Shown here piece after piece: positions 40,134 through 48,405 of a stretch of 49,658 nucleotides of DNA; position 1 is the first letter of the stretch, and each line of letters starts with the position of its first letter. A program made the position numbers and the translations under genes. The notes under the pieces are model-generated. The model was not told the DNA's origin, did no database searches, and was given only the letters and a program-made list of their open reading frames with translations. The stretch is from a virus: positions 1 to 49,658 of IMG/VR virus record IMGVR_UViG_3300026078_000036; one strand, written 5' to 3'.

Positions 40134-40858
40134 TATTTATAGGGTTTAAAGATGACCTGCGAATCCTTCCAAAAATGATTAGGTCCAGATATTTCCATCT
40201 CTTTGAATTTATCGTCGCCCAATGCGGATTTCCCGGACCATTTAAAGCCCTTAAAATCTCCGTCAATATCTGATATATGGAAGTATCGCTCAAAATCAAT
40301 AATTGTACAATACCTTTCCGGGGCCAATCCCGCAGCGTGCGCACGCTGGAAATAATCGGCATCATCGAACCCATATTTTGCACCGAATCCGTCGAATCCG
40401 CCGATAGTCTTCAGGCCGTGTGTGGTGATGGCGAATATAACGCCGGTACTTTTGGCCGTTGAAACGAAGCTATCAAATACATTCTGCACCTCTCCCCACT
40501 CGTTAGGTACAGCACCCAACATGTGCAAATCAGGGTTTCGGTCGAATGCTTCCAGATATGCTTCGATGCAGCCGTCTTCCTTCGGGAAAACATCATCATC
40601 CATGACGAACATAACATCGCAATCGTCAATAAGCGATAAGCCGTAATTTCGAGCGCCAGCAACCCCCAACCATTCAGGCGGCCTTACGACTTCCACATTA
40701 TTAACGAACAGTCGATTAACAGGGTTGTATATGGCCTCTTGGCTTTGGTCGTCGATGATAACCATCTTATCAAACATACTGTGTAAGAGGTGCTGGGAAA
40801 CAGCGATGTTTAAAATTTCCTGCCGGTCTTTGGTAATAATGGCAATACCTACTTTCAT
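40133..40858 (-). CDS. Glycosyltransferase family 2-like
   Basis: A 241-residue GT-A enzyme starting with KVGIAIITKDR, containing MVIIDDQSQEA and GARNYGLSL, then the metal-binding motif VMFVMDDDVFP (DDD near residue 86-88), and KYGFDDADYFQRAHAAG near 168, typical of family-2 transferases. It is probably the polymerising or branching enzyme in a three-step sugar pathway. Overlaps of one to four bases link it to its neighbours. Confidence 0.85.
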   Translation of the reverse strand: MKVGIAIITKDRQEILNIAVSQHLLHSMFDKMVIIDDQSQEAIYNPVNRLFVNNVEVVRPPEWLGVAGARNYGLSLIDDCDVMFVMDDDVFPKEDGCIEAYLEAFDRNPDLHMLGAVPNEWGEVQNVFDSFVSTAKSTGVIFAITTHGLKTIGGFDGFGAKYGFDDADYFQRAHAAGLAPERYCTIIDFERYFHISDIDGDFKGFKWSGKSALGDDKFKEMEISGPNHFWKDSQVIFKPYK

Positions 40859-41424
40859 TGTGCGGGCGTTGTGGGTGAGTAAATAACCCTGAAGTTTGTT
40901 TCCCTTCCGCCTGCCTCTTTGCGGCTTACGAAGTGGAAGTCACCACCGGCTTTATGCTCTTCAGGCGTAGCGACCCGGAAGTAATAATCGCCTTTGTCGA
41001 GTGCGTAATTAGCTCCGTGATTCTTCTTAACGCCTTCCTGATTGAGCAGGTATTTGTCGCCGTTTTCATCAACGAACCCGAACGGCGGTAAGCTGTCGAA
41101 GGCGATATAAACGCGGCATCCACGGCCGGTGCTTTCCTTCGTGAAATAAAACGAATGGTAAGCCGTTTCGGGATTAGCTATCACAAAGGAAAGCTGGGAA
41201 TCGTAAATGATCGGACGTATCGGCGGCGCACTGATACCGGCGAACACCTGCAAGAAAATGCGTCCGGTACGGTTAATTTCCTTCAGCTCGTCGTCAGTAA
41301 AGGACCAACAGGAAGTCGTAACTCTTCCGTCGTTGTGCGCTGGCAATGGTTGGATATTCGGGTCGTTTTCGCCGCCCGGACCAACAAGCCGGGTATTAAA
41401 ACCCGCGTAGTTAATCGGCTTCAT
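40855..41424 (-). CDS. Hypothetical protein of the glycosyltransferase cluster
   Basis: A 189-residue soluble protein that overlaps the GT2 gene by four bases. It has a beta-rich plan with WSFTDDELKEINRTGRIFLQVFAGISAPP near residue 40 and FHFVSRKEAGGRETNFRVIY at the C-terminus. It resembles unnamed proteins that accompany phage glycosyltransferases. No catalytic motif is seen. Confidence 0.6.
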   Translation of the reverse strand: MKPINYAGFNTRLVGPGGENDPNIQPLPAHNDGRVTTSCWSFTDDELKEINRTGRIFLQVFAGISAPPIRPIIYDSQLSFVIANPETAYHSFYFTKESTGRGCRVYIAFDSLPPFGFVDENGDKYLLNQEGVKKNHGANYALDKGDYYFRVATPEEHKAGGDFHFVSRKEAGGRETNFRVIYSPTTPAQ

Positions 41425-41708
41425 TTGCTTTTGTTTGGTAGTTCTAAAATTCCGGTCTTAGCCCGGTTTAATATCATGCGGCCGGTATCAAATTTACCTA
41501 CTTCGATCGCCCCGGCCTTAATCGCTAGTTCGCGCTTTTCCTTGCATATATCAAAGTGTTCCTGATATGTACCGGCGTCCTGTATCCACTTACGCTGTAC
41601 GCCTATTTTATCGGCCATAACCAGCAGTTCTTCGGTAGTGTCTGCGATCATGTGACACATAACCATACGCCGAAATGGAAGGAAAGCGTTATCGATGTAA
41701 ACCGCCAT
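41421..41708 (-). CDS. DUF4031 protein
   Basis: A 95-residue protein from the ATG at 41708: AVYIDNAFLPFRRMVMCHMIADTTEELLVMADKIGV with RKWIQ, HFDICKEKRELAIKAGAIEV, the DUF4031 pattern. Its function is unknown, though members occur near phage glycosyltransferases and nucleotide-related genes. Overlap of four bases with the preceding gene puts it in the cluster's operon. A longer frame to 41795 lies within the lipoprotein gene and is less likely. Confidence 0.78.
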   Translation of the reverse strand: MAVYIDNAFLPFRRMVMCHMIADTTEELLVMADKIGVQRKWIQDAGTYQEHFDICKEKRELAIKAGAIEVGKFDTGRMILNRAKTGILELPNKSK

Positions 41709-41709
41709 A

Positions 41710-42093
41710 TTACATGATTCTATTAGGCCGCAAGGGCTGTAAGTGGATACCGTCATCGCGCCTTTCTTTCCATGCGTAATAAGTGTTATAATCAACCCAA
41801 ATCACATAAGCGGAGGCGATGCGCTTGTCGTTATTGAAATTTATAGCGTCGCCCTGATTGGCCCAAAAGATGCCGCGATCGTCGGATGACGACAACCTAC
41901 TTTGAACAATATCGCCAGCGTGAACGGTAAACATTTGGTCCGTATAGTCTGCAACGTTAATGGCTATTCTGCCGGTAATATCCGGGCGCAGCGGCTCTGC
42001 TTCTTTGGAGCATGACGCCATAGATAAAAAGGTAAAGATTGCCGTAATTATTACGGCAATCAGATGGACGGGTGAAAGATTTTTCAGGTTCAT
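41710..42093 (-). CDS. Lipoprotein, possible surface exclusion factor
   Basis: A 127-residue protein with a lipoprotein signal peptide: hydrophobic stretch LIAVIITAIFTFLSMASC with Cys28 as the lipid site, followed by SKEAE, partly acidic like the surface-export signal of Bacteroidota lipoproteins. The mature part is beta-type and charged. Phage lipoproteins often block receptors against superinfection. It is adjacent to the glycosyltransferase cluster, so joint alteration of the host surface is conceivable. Confidence 0.7.
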   Translation of the reverse strand: MNLKNLSPVHLIAVIITAIFTFLSMASCSKEAEPLRPDITGRIAINVADYTDQMFTVHAGDIVQSRLSSSDDRGIFWANQGDAINFNNDKRIASAYVIWVDYNTYYAWKERRDDGIHLQPLRPNRIM

Positions 42094-42116
42094 TTTAATG
42101 AGCGTTTAAAGGGTTG

Positions 42117-42383
42117 TTATTGAAGTTCTTTTAATCGTTTGTTGAGCTTTGAACGTCTGGATTTAAGGGCCTTCAGGATGACGGGGCGTAGCTCTTCTTC
42201 TATCTGCCTTGTGGCCTCGTGATACTCAAAGCTACCGAATTCGTTATTCGTTTCTTGTTCCAGGTCGTTAATTCTAACATTTATTTTTATCTTTTTTGCA
42301 TAAATAAGGCTGTCGATTGCCTCGTCTAGGCTGTCCAGCTCTTTGCAGATAATGTGCGCTTCAGTTACATTTTTTCTGTTCAT
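42117..42383 (-). CDS. Small charged coiled-coil protein
   Basis: An 88-residue helical protein with heavily charged C-terminus (RRSKLNKRLKELQ) starting at ATG 42383, just 24 bases after the -7 box at 42407-42414. A longer frame through the promoter is not credible. It is the first gene of the operator-controlled transcript that continues to the lipoprotein and glycosyltransferase cluster. Function unknown. Confidence 0.6.
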   Translation of the reverse strand: MNRKNVTEAHIICKELDSLDEAIDSLIYAKKIKINVRINDLEQETNNEFGSFEYHEATRQIEEELRPVILKALKSRRSKLNKRLKELQ

Positions 42384-42406
42384 ATTATTGAGGTTTTTAT
42401 TTACCA

Positions 42407-42458
42407 CAAATGTAAGTTGAGCTTTTGAATTATCCAAATATATTTGCAAATTTATTTG
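42407..42458 (-). promoter_or_regulatory. Promoter with tandem operator for the glycosyltransferase cluster
   Basis: Leftward: -33 CAAA at 42435-42438, 20-bp spacer, -7 CAAATGTA (minus strand TACATTTG) at 42407-42414, ATG 42383. Operator at 42435-42458: CAAATATATTTG then CAAATTTATTTG. The deviating base provides the stop codon of the upstream ASCH gene. TTGAGCTTTT lies in the spacer at 42417-42426. Confidence 0.82.
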
Positions 42459-43030
42459 AGAGATATGTATTTGTCTTTCCACATAAGCCAATAACTAAAG
42501 GCTTCCTGGGCCTCTTTCGTCCCTAAATTAGTCAGGTGTTCGGGCGTCACGTTCCACAGTCCCAGTGCGCCGCGCATCGGTATAGGCTTACTGAAGAGAA
42601 CAGGGTCACGCATTAGCCAGCCGAACCGACCGGCGTCGTAGTTACCGAAGGCGCGTTCTCGCTTGCATACTGCTATCGCATCCGGCAAAATAATAGCATG
42701 ACCTGATTCGTTGCGTTGGTCATGTATAGGAAGCGGCGCGTCAGGATCGGCAAATTTTGAATAAACGACTATTTCTTTGACAGGTACAATGTCGTAAAGA
42801 CATGCTGCGCCAATAATAGCACCACGTATACCACAAATATCGAAGTCTACGTCACGAAGGCGGGAGTAATGATAATTAAATTCGTCCGAAATGTCATTTT
42901 CGGTTACCTGCGTCTTTGACGCATGAATAAACACAGGCCCGCGATATTTCACGCTAAAACTGCGCGTTTCTACCTGCTTAACGCCGATCACTACAAGGCC
43001 GGCCCACGGATTGATTAAAGATAATGCTTT
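42452..43030 (-). CDS. ASCH/PUA-like domain protein
   Basis: A 192-residue protein from the ATG at 43030 with an ASCH-type start: MKALSLINPWAGLVVIGVKQ, VETRSFSVKYRGPVFIHASK, and GAIIGAACLYDIVPVKE further on. ASCH domains share the PUA fold and bind RNA or modified bases or nucleotides. In phages they are common near replication genes. The stop codon TAA lies within the operator of the next promoter. The ATG is preceded by AAAGCTCAAAAAATG. Ligand unknown. Confidence 0.8.
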   Translation of the reverse strand, partial: KALSLINPWAGLVVIGVKQVETRSFSVKYRGPVFIHASKTQVTENDISDEFNYHYSRLRDVDFDICGIRGAIIGAACLYDIVPVKEIVVYSKFADPDAPLPIHDQRNESGHAIILPDAIAVCKRERAFGNYDAGRFGWLMRDPVLFSKPIPMRGALGLWNVTPEHLTNLGTKEAQEAFSYWLMWKDKYISLK

Positions 43031-43043
43031 CATTTTTTGAGCT

Positions 43044-43463
43044 TTAAAACGGCGCGTCTTCGAGTTGTTCGCCGTTGTTAAATAATTCATCAGACCACAG
43101 GCGAGGACCGGGGCCGATGCTTTCAGGTGGCAAAGAGGTTGCGAGCTGGTCAAACAATGCAGTTTGAAGGTATCCGCCGTGTTGGATAATCTCCTGCTCT
43201 GTTACGCCCAGCTGTGAACGCATCTTTGTAATTACATCTTTCCTGGATAACGTCTTTTTGCTTTTAAAGATGACCTGCATACAGGCGCGCAGAGTAAGCG
43301 GGGAAACCTCCCGGCTCTCCATTGCCTTGCGCGATTCCTGCGGTCCGTCTTCGGTCTGATTTTCGTGCTTTTGTATATCAATCAATACGCCGGTAGGGAT
43401 ATGAAGCAGCGTTTTAGCGTCGAATATTAATTCGATGGCGTTCTGCATATATCTTTTATCCAT
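43044..43463 (-). CDS. Hypothetical protein, 139 residues
   Basis: A helical soluble protein (RKAMESREVSPLTLRACMQV; KTLSRKDVITKMRSQLGVTEQEII) with a C-terminus ending in an acidic LEDAPF. The DAPF end recalls the acidic tip of SSB-type interaction peptides but is shorter. It is between the RepA-like ATPase and the ASCH gene, so may be a replication accessory. No domain is recognised. Confidence 0.55.
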   Translation of the reverse strand: MDKRYMQNAIELIFDAKTLLHIPTGVLIDIQKHENQTEDGPQESRKAMESREVSPLTLRACMQVIFKSKKTLSRKDVITKMRSQLGVTEQEIIQHGGYLQTALFDQLATSLPPESIGPGPRLWSDELFNNGEQLEDAPF

Positions 43464-43505
43464 AACGTTAGACTTTACGACATGCAGGTAATTTTTATAT
43501 CGACG

Positions 43506-44276
43506 CTAAAACCCTTCAACGCTGGCGGCATCATGCGTAATTGCCAATACAGTACGTGGACGCTGCGTAATTGCTCCGGCTCCCTGTGACACGTTTTTAG
43601 TTAAAAACATTTTACCTTCCTTGCGCAAGGCGTCTATCTTTGTTTTTGCCGCATGGTGGATAATGATAATAGCAACATGATATTTAGCGTTTATACGGCC
43701 GAAAATAGCCATTATCTTACGCGCGTGGGTGTTACTGTTAATCTCCCCATCGATAAGCCCGAATAGGTCACTCATAGCGTCAACGACAATGCAATCGACG
43801 GGGCCTTCTTCCAATATCCTGATAATTTCCGCCTCTAACATATCCATTGTGTCAAAATCGATACCCTCCGTAAATTGCAGGTTGATAGCGTCCGGGTTAA
43901 TGTCCGATCCCTCCATCGCTATAATTTGCTTTACTGCGGCGCGGATGAATTTTAAGCGGCCGTCTTCAGTGGATATGAAAAGCCCGCTTTTATGCTTCGC
44001 GTTCAATTCTAGGCCCAGGAAGTGAGGTTTGCCGGTTGATATATCCAAAAGCAATTGAGCGAATAAGCGCGTTTTACCGATGCCGTCTTCGCCGATGACC
44101 AGGGTTATTTCGCCATCAGGTATAAGATCGGGGACAAGGAATTTTGTTTCCTGGTCCTTTTCGGCCCACATCTCGCCAAACTTGTAGGTACTTTTCTTTG
44201 CAGGTGTACCGTTAGCGTGATTATCGCCGTTGAGCTTATCCAGCTGGGCTTTTTGAAAGTCGTTTACTATATCCAT
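43506..44276 (-). CDS. RepA/AAA_25-type ATPase, putative replicative helicase
   Basis: A 256-residue RecA-fold ATPase. Walker A is GEDGIGKT at residues 62-69, Walker B VDCIVVDAMSDLF with D166 near 160-172, and a sensor-like VAIIIIHHAAKTK near 210-222. It matches RepA-like hexameric helicases or ssDNA motors in phages and plasmids. The ATG at 44276 is chosen over an in-frame GTG at 44285. It would unwind DNA at the fork with the CHC2 and TOPRIM proteins. The C-terminus is somewhat short for the family. Confidence 0.78.
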   Translation of the reverse strand: MDIVNDFQKAQLDKLNGDNHANGTPAKKSTYKFGEMWAEKDQETKFLVPDLIPDGEITLVIGEDGIGKTRLFAQLLLDISTGKPHFLGLELNAKHKSGLFISTEDGRLKFIRAAVKQIIAMEGSDINPDAINLQFTEGIDFDTMDMLEAEIIRILEEGPVDCIVVDAMSDLFGLIDGEINSNTHARKIMAIFGRINAKYHVAIIIIHHAAKTKIDALRKEGKMFLTKNVSQGAGAITQRPRTVLAITHDAASVEGF

Positions 44277-44333
44277 GATTAACACCCCCTTTAAAATGGT
44301 CCTTTGCAGTTAGTGCGGCCTATAAAAGTACGC

Positions 44334-46025
44334 CTATTGTATAGCAGTTGTAGCAGTGTGCGCAACTTTTTTGCTCGCCATATAACGTGCAATTTCGTCA
44401 GCGTTCGCCGTGATATATGCAGCTTTTTTGTCCTTAAACCATGCGCGAGAAACGGCAACGGAGAAATGAAGAATCTTTGATCGTTCTATGTTTTCGGCGG
44501 GCTGGTAACCTGGATGCTCTTTATTGTATGCTTCTACAAGGTCCCATTTATCGTGATGGTCTTTTATCAGCTTCCTTTCCAGGTAATCCCACATTTCCGG
44601 TATTATCAAAATATGAGCTTTGCGGCAATGCGTCATAAATTTATCGAAAGCAACGTACCCCGGTTTTTTTATCTTCGGACTTTTACGGGCGATGGAATAT
44701 TGTTTATCAAACTCTTTTATCGCAACGACATTTATAACTGACTGGTGCTTTTCTTTTGTCACTTCGATAAGCCGCAGGCCCTCAATCTCTTTCACCTTTG
44801 AAGTGCGCCGTATTGTGCCGTCCGCCTCTTCTACAACGTATACTAACATTTCCATTTCTTCGGCGTCTTGCTCCGATTTGCCCTTCCCTCTTTTCTTGTA
44901 CTCTCCCCTAAAATGGGCTTCCCAATCGTTGTGGTCATAAGGTCCGCCGCCGTGAGTGACGAATAAGCCCGCGTTATCCAAAACGAGGCCGTGGGGCTTT
45001 AGGCTTGCGGCGATTGCCGCTTTGCGTTCGTCTGCCGTCGCGCATTGATCGACAAGGCCACCGAGGGCGCGAGTTACGCGGCCGACTTCCTGCAAGTATT
45101 TCGATAAGCTCATGGTCGGCGCTGCGAGCTGCACAAAATCCAAGTTTGGAAAATCGGTTCCTTCGGTGAGTATACCTACATTACAGCAAACCTTTATCAT
45201 TCCCGTACGAATATCCGCCATGATCTTTTCGCGCTCCGCCTGCGGCGTATTTGCGTCAATGTGTGCAGCCGGAACCCCGGCGTAAATGTACCGGCTCGTA
45301 AGCTCCAGGGAATGTGCCACATTTACCGCGTAAACGATCCCTGTTTTTCCTGCCGCGTGTTCGGTGTACGATTCTATTATCGGCACCATTTCCATTGCCT
45401 TACGGGCCTCTTCTTCGATAAATTCACCCTTGCTTGTGTGGACCTGGGAAAGGTCCGGCATTGAGCAAAGGAAATATCGTATTGGAACTAACCATCCATC
45501 CTGCGTGAGCTGCTTTAAGGTGCAATTAACAATCAGCTGCGTTTCCTTTCCAGGCAACAGGCTTGTAAATCCATCACCGGATAGGCGGTAAGGAGTAGCG
45601 GTAACGATCAATACTTTTGCGTTAGGCCAAAACGCCTGCACGACCTTACTATAACTGTTGTCGTCCGTGAAGTGGTGGCCCTCGTCCACAATAACAATGT
45701 CGGCAGGCGGAAGGTTTTTTCGGCGTATTAGCGTTTGAATACTGGAAACCTGACAGGGAAGGGAAAAGTCGGTAGGCGTGCTGCCTTGAATAATCCCGGC
45801 ATATATTTGGTTACTATATAGCGTATTCCATGCCTGCTTTATAAGCTCGTCACGGTGAGCAATCACAACAACCCGTAAGCTCTTCATCAAACAGCGCTTT
45901 ATCACGTCCATGAATGTAACCGTTTTGCCGCCTCCGGTCGCCAACACAAACATAATAACGTCGTGAACTTCCCAGGTACGGAAAATGTCCTTTATCCCTC
46001 TTAATTGATAATCGCGGGGCTTCAT
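44334..46025 (-). CDS. SF2 DEAD/DEAH-box helicase
   Basis: A 563-residue superfamily 2 helicase with all main motifs: LATGGGKT (motif I, residues 29-35), AHRDEL, VDEGHHF (DEGH at 114-117), VTATPYR (motif III, 142-145), AHIDANTPQ, and QEVGRVTRA (motif VI). It has a C-terminal domain of about 180 residues with KKPGYVAFDKFMTHC near 460. It probably opens structures during replication or recombination. It overlaps the VRR-NUC gene by four bases, so a helicase-nuclease pair is likely. Confidence 0.9.
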   Translation of the reverse strand: MKPRDYQLRGIKDIFRTWEVHDVIMFVLATGGGKTVTFMDVIKRCLMKSLRVVVIAHRDELIKQAWNTLYSNQIYAGIIQGSTPTDFSLPCQVSSIQTLIRRKNLPPADIVIVDEGHHFTDDNSYSKVVQAFWPNAKVLIVTATPYRLSGDGFTSLLPGKETQLIVNCTLKQLTQDGWLVPIRYFLCSMPDLSQVHTSKGEFIEEEARKAMEMVPIIESYTEHAAGKTGIVYAVNVAHSLELTSRYIYAGVPAAHIDANTPQAEREKIMADIRTGMIKVCCNVGILTEGTDFPNLDFVQLAAPTMSLSKYLQEVGRVTRALGGLVDQCATADERKAAIAASLKPHGLVLDNAGLFVTHGGGPYDHNDWEAHFRGEYKKRGKGKSEQDAEEMEMLVYVVEEADGTIRRTSKVKEIEGLRLIEVTKEKHQSVINVVAIKEFDKQYSIARKSPKIKKPGYVAFDKFMTHCRKAHILIIPEMWDYLERKLIKDHHDKWDLVEAYNKEHPGYQPAENIERSKILHFSVAVSRAWFKDKKAAYITANADEIARYMASKKVAHTATTAIQ

Positions 46026-46447
46026 AATATTAGGTGTTTGAGCTTTTCGTATATAAGCATAAAGTCTTCTATACCGTCCCCTGATTCGGCGACGCCGCCA
46101 GCCTTTCGCACCTCGTCCATATATTCTTCCTGATCCGGCCGAAGTTCATCTGTGCCGGTCTTCTGATCCCACGCCAAATAAAGACCGAAGCCCCAGCGCG
46201 TTTTTAAACAGGCCACTACATCGAAGAACCCTAATCGGCTACCTGAAGGACGCCACCCGCCCTTTCCTTCGCCATATAAATTTTCATCCCATTGGCCCTG
46301 AACGTTAACCCGGCTTGCGCTGTGGCCTTCCGATAAAAGAAAGTTGATAACCGCCTGTTGCTTGTTATTGGTCGTACCTGGTACCTTCACGGTTACCCAG
46401 TGACCCTTTTTACCGGCAGGCTTCTTTTTATAAACCTTACGGCTCAT
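46022..46447 (-). CDS. VRR-NUC-type nuclease
   Basis: A 141-residue protein with the VRR-NUC (PD-(D/E)XK) pattern: GSRLGFFDVVACL with D76, YLAWDQKTGTDELRPDQEE with D94, K96 and Q106, and DEVRKAGGVAESGDG near 111-124. These nucleases process replication intermediates or act as Holliday-junction or packaging enzymes in phages. The first 60 residues are basic. It is translationally coupled with the SF2 helicase. Its substrate is unknown. Confidence 0.82.
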   Translation of the reverse strand: MSRKVYKKKPAGKKGHWVTVKVPGTTNNKQQAVINFLLSEGHSASRVNVQGQWDENLYGEGKGGWRPSGSRLGFFDVVACLKTRWGFGLYLAWDQKTGTDELRPDQEEYMDEVRKAGGVAESGDGIEDFMLIYEKLKHLIL

Positions 46448-46680
46448 AAGATAGCATGTAAGACGATGATAAGAAAGGCTACCACCATTCCCATTAAGAA
46501 CGCGCCGAATGTCTTACGGGCAATGTATGTGTCGAATTGCTGGATAAGCTCGCGGCGATGTTCGGCCCACCATACAGAAACGCGACGCGCATCGTCTAAG
46601 GAAACATCAGAAAGCGGCTTTAGTCGGTCCTGAATCTCGTCGAACTTTCGTTCGGTAATAGAGGTTTTAATTTGTGCCAT
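46444..46680 (-). CDS. Single-span membrane protein, 78 residues
   Basis: A protein with a helical, charged N-terminal part (ERKFDEIQDRLKPLSD; DDARRVSVWWAEHRREL) and a C-terminal membrane segment (TFGAFLMGMVVAFLIIVLHAIL). The ATG at 46680 is chosen because the longer frame reaches into the upstream gene. Its end overlaps the nuclease start by four bases. Tail-anchored small membrane proteins of phages often block host or phage functions, but nothing more can be shown. Confidence 0.6.
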   Translation of the reverse strand: MAQIKTSITERKFDEIQDRLKPLSDVSLDDARRVSVWWAEHRRELIQQFDTYIARKTFGAFLMGMVVAFLIIVLHAIL

Positions 46681-46735
46681 AAAGTAAGATTGAAAGGATT
46701 TGGAAATAGCGGTTTGTCTTTTGAGCTTTCGGGTA

Positions 46736-47158
46736 TTATACAACATCAGGATAATAGACGCGACGAATGATTTTACCGCAGGTCTGCTGGCAAACATGGA
46801 ACCGCTCTTCCAATTGCCTTTTAGTCATCCCGGTAGCAGCGAGCCTGCGAAGCTCCCTAACATCGTCGTGAGTTAATTTTTTAGGCTTCTGCACAAGGCG
46901 GCCAGCTTTGACGCTATCGTCTTTAATGTGCTTTACGTTGCCGGAAAGCGGCCATACTTCGGCGTGCTTCTTTTTAGGATCAATCCAAGTACGCTTACCG
47001 CTGTCGTCAAACATGCGGATTTTCCCGCCGTTGTGAGGGTCCGGCAAAAGTACCGTACCGGTTTGCTGATTTACGAAGGTTCCGTCGTGTTGCGTAACAG
47101 TATAGCGACTAAACCCCGGCACAATTTTTTTGCGCTGTTCTTTTGGCTTCTTTTCCAT
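46736..47158 (-). CDS. DNA-binding protein with HTH like those in homing endonucleases
   Basis: A 140-residue basic protein. The C-terminal part (LTHDDVRELRRLAATGMTKR, then QLEERFHVCQQTCGKIIRRVYY) matches the helix-turn-helix found at the end of HNH/GIY homing endonucleases and related regulators. The first 60 residues are beta-rich (HDGTFVNQQTGTVLLPDPHN) and could be an adaptor. No nuclease motif is present, so a transcription factor or site-specific DNA-binding protein is likeliest. Confidence 0.6.
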   Translation of the reverse strand: MEKKPKEQRKKIVPGFSRYTVTQHDGTFVNQQTGTVLLPDPHNGGKIRMFDDSGKRTWIDPKKKHAEVWPLSGNVKHIKDDSVKAGRLVQKPKKLTHDDVRELRRLAATGMTKRQLEERFHVCQQTCGKIIRRVYYPDVV

Positions 47159-47170
47159 GTTAGCTTTGTT

Positions 47171-47416
47171 TTATGTTTTAGGTTTTGAAAGAATGATCAA
47201 ACATTTATCAGGGTCGAAATCTTCAGGTAAAGCCCCCATGCGCAAATCTGATTCGACGCTATCCGGGTCTAAAGGCTCAATCCAATATCCCTCTCCGTAT
47301 GCGGTGCGGACCAGGGATTTTGCCGTTTTCTCATTTTTGCCTTTCGTACAAAATTTGAATTCGGCCGGTTTATTGTTAATGGTATATCCGCCATACCATA
47401 CAAGAAAAACACCCAT
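47171..47416 (-). CDS. Hypothetical protein with near-leaderless promoter
   Basis: An 81-residue protein with an aromatic N-terminus (MGVFLVWYGGYTINNKPAEF) and acidic middle (LDPDSVESDLRMGALPEDFDP). Its ATG at 47416 lies about 20 bases after the -7 box at 47437-47444, with an extra CAAATATATTTA half-site at 47419-47430 close to the likely transcript start. It may be an early regulator. Function unknown. Confidence 0.6.
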   Translation of the reverse strand: MGVFLVWYGGYTINNKPAEFKFCTKGKNEKTAKSLVRTAYGEGYWIEPLDPDSVESDLRMGALPEDFDPDKCLIILSKPKT

Positions 47417-47418
47417 TG

Positions 47419-47475
47419 CAAATATATTTACTTGCGCTAATATAATGAGCTTTCAATAATTTTGCAAATATTTTG
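47419..47475 (-). promoter_or_regulatory. Promoter with degenerate operator
   Basis: Leftward: -33 CAAA at 47465-47468, 20-bp spacer, -7 CTAATATA (minus strand TATATTAG) at 47437-47444. The operator pair at 47454-47475 is CAATAATTTTG then CAAATATTTTG, weaker than elsewhere, and a third half-site CAAATATATTTA lies at 47419-47430 near the start site. A copy of GAGCTTT lies in the spacer at 47447-47453. Confidence 0.65.
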
Positions 47476-47479
47476 GCCG

Positions 47480-47713
47480 TTATTTTCCCCGGCGTAGCTG
47501 CTGGACCACCTCTTTTATGAGCGCGGCGCTTATCGTGACGGGTAAAATGGCAGAAAGGCAAACAGGTATACGGTATAAAAGATGCACATCATACCAGTCG
47601 AGATAAACCCATAATGTGCAAGCGCCAATGACCTGCATTATTATACCAATAGCAAGCAGTATGCACATTATTATACCACCCGCTTTTTTACCTTCTTTTT
47701 TATATGTTGTCAT
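47480..47713 (-). CDS. Small membrane protein, 77 residues
   Basis: A protein with a basic N-terminus, two hydrophobic segments (about 14-39, GIIMCILLAIGIIMQVIGAC, and 48-68, RIPVCLSAILPVTISAAL) and a basic end. It overlaps the next gene by four bases. No family recognised. Confidence 0.6.
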   Translation of the reverse strand: MTTYKKEGKKAGGIIMCILLAIGIIMQVIGACTLWVYLDWYDVHLLYRIPVCLSAILPVTISAALIKEVVQQLRRGK

Positions 47714-48405
47714 GTTGCTAGTTTTTTTGTGTTAAAATTGTGAATCATTGTGTAGTAATAGAATGCAAGGCGATTGTATTTGTCACGACCGCGCAAATAT
47801 GCCCTGTCTCCGCGCTCAATAGTGAAGTGAAAAACCTTAAAGGTATCTCGCTTGTCCGGCTTCTTACTTACGGCGAAGTAAATCATTTTGTCAATCTTCG
47901 CCATATCCATATATAAAGATCCTTGCCTGTCATAGTCTAAAATTTCCATGTGATGATTAAAGTCGTGCTGGCTCTTCGTGTTGGTTGTCTTTACGTCTGC
48001 CCCCATCGACCCGAGCTTTACGCCGTCCATTTTGCAGCGCATTGGTAGCGTGAATTTAAGCCCGTCATAATCAAACTGAAAGTTTGTTCTATAAAAGGCG
48101 TGTTGCTTTTTCATGTAAGGAAATATCCCGGCGAAGATAGGGTCATCCTGAAGGCTCCGCGCCATTGCCTGCGCCCTATTTATGTCTTCCTGCTCAAAGT
48201 GTATAACCCGACCATCTTCACAGTATAGGTCGTTTTCGTCAAAATCGATAAGTTCGGGTGAAGTAAGCATCGCGTCTACAAGGTTGCCAAAATCAAATGC
48301 AATCTGAAGATTAGGCACCTTAAACCCACCGTACAAATACCCACTGAACTGGGTTAGTGTACTGTTTGATATAAATTTATGCTGCTGGTAATAATTAATG
48401 TTCAT
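47710..48405 (-). CDS. RecE-like PD-(D/E)XK exonuclease
   Basis: A 231-residue nuclease of the RecB/RecE-like PD-(D/E)XK group: ISNSTLTQF near residues 12-20, FDFGNLVDAML near 37-47, LPMRCKMDGVK with D127, GADVKTT with D137 and K139, and YDRQGSLYMD near 158-167 with Q161. These residues form the metal site of a 5'-3' dsDNA exonuclease, the natural partner of RecT at 6-971. The ATG at 48405 is chosen over one at 48432; it overlaps the upstream gene by 11 bases. It is shorter than E. coli RecE but normal for phage types. Confidence 0.8.
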   Translation of the reverse strand: MNINYYQQHKFISNSTLTQFSGYLYGGFKVPNLQIAFDFGNLVDAMLTSPELIDFDENDLYCEDGRVIHFEQEDINRAQAMARSLQDDPIFAGIFPYMKKQHAFYRTNFQFDYDGLKFTLPMRCKMDGVKLGSMGADVKTTNTKSQHDFNHHMEILDYDRQGSLYMDMAKIDKMIYFAVSKKPDKRDTFKVFHFTIERGDRAYLRGRDKYNRLAFYYYTMIHNFNTKKLAT

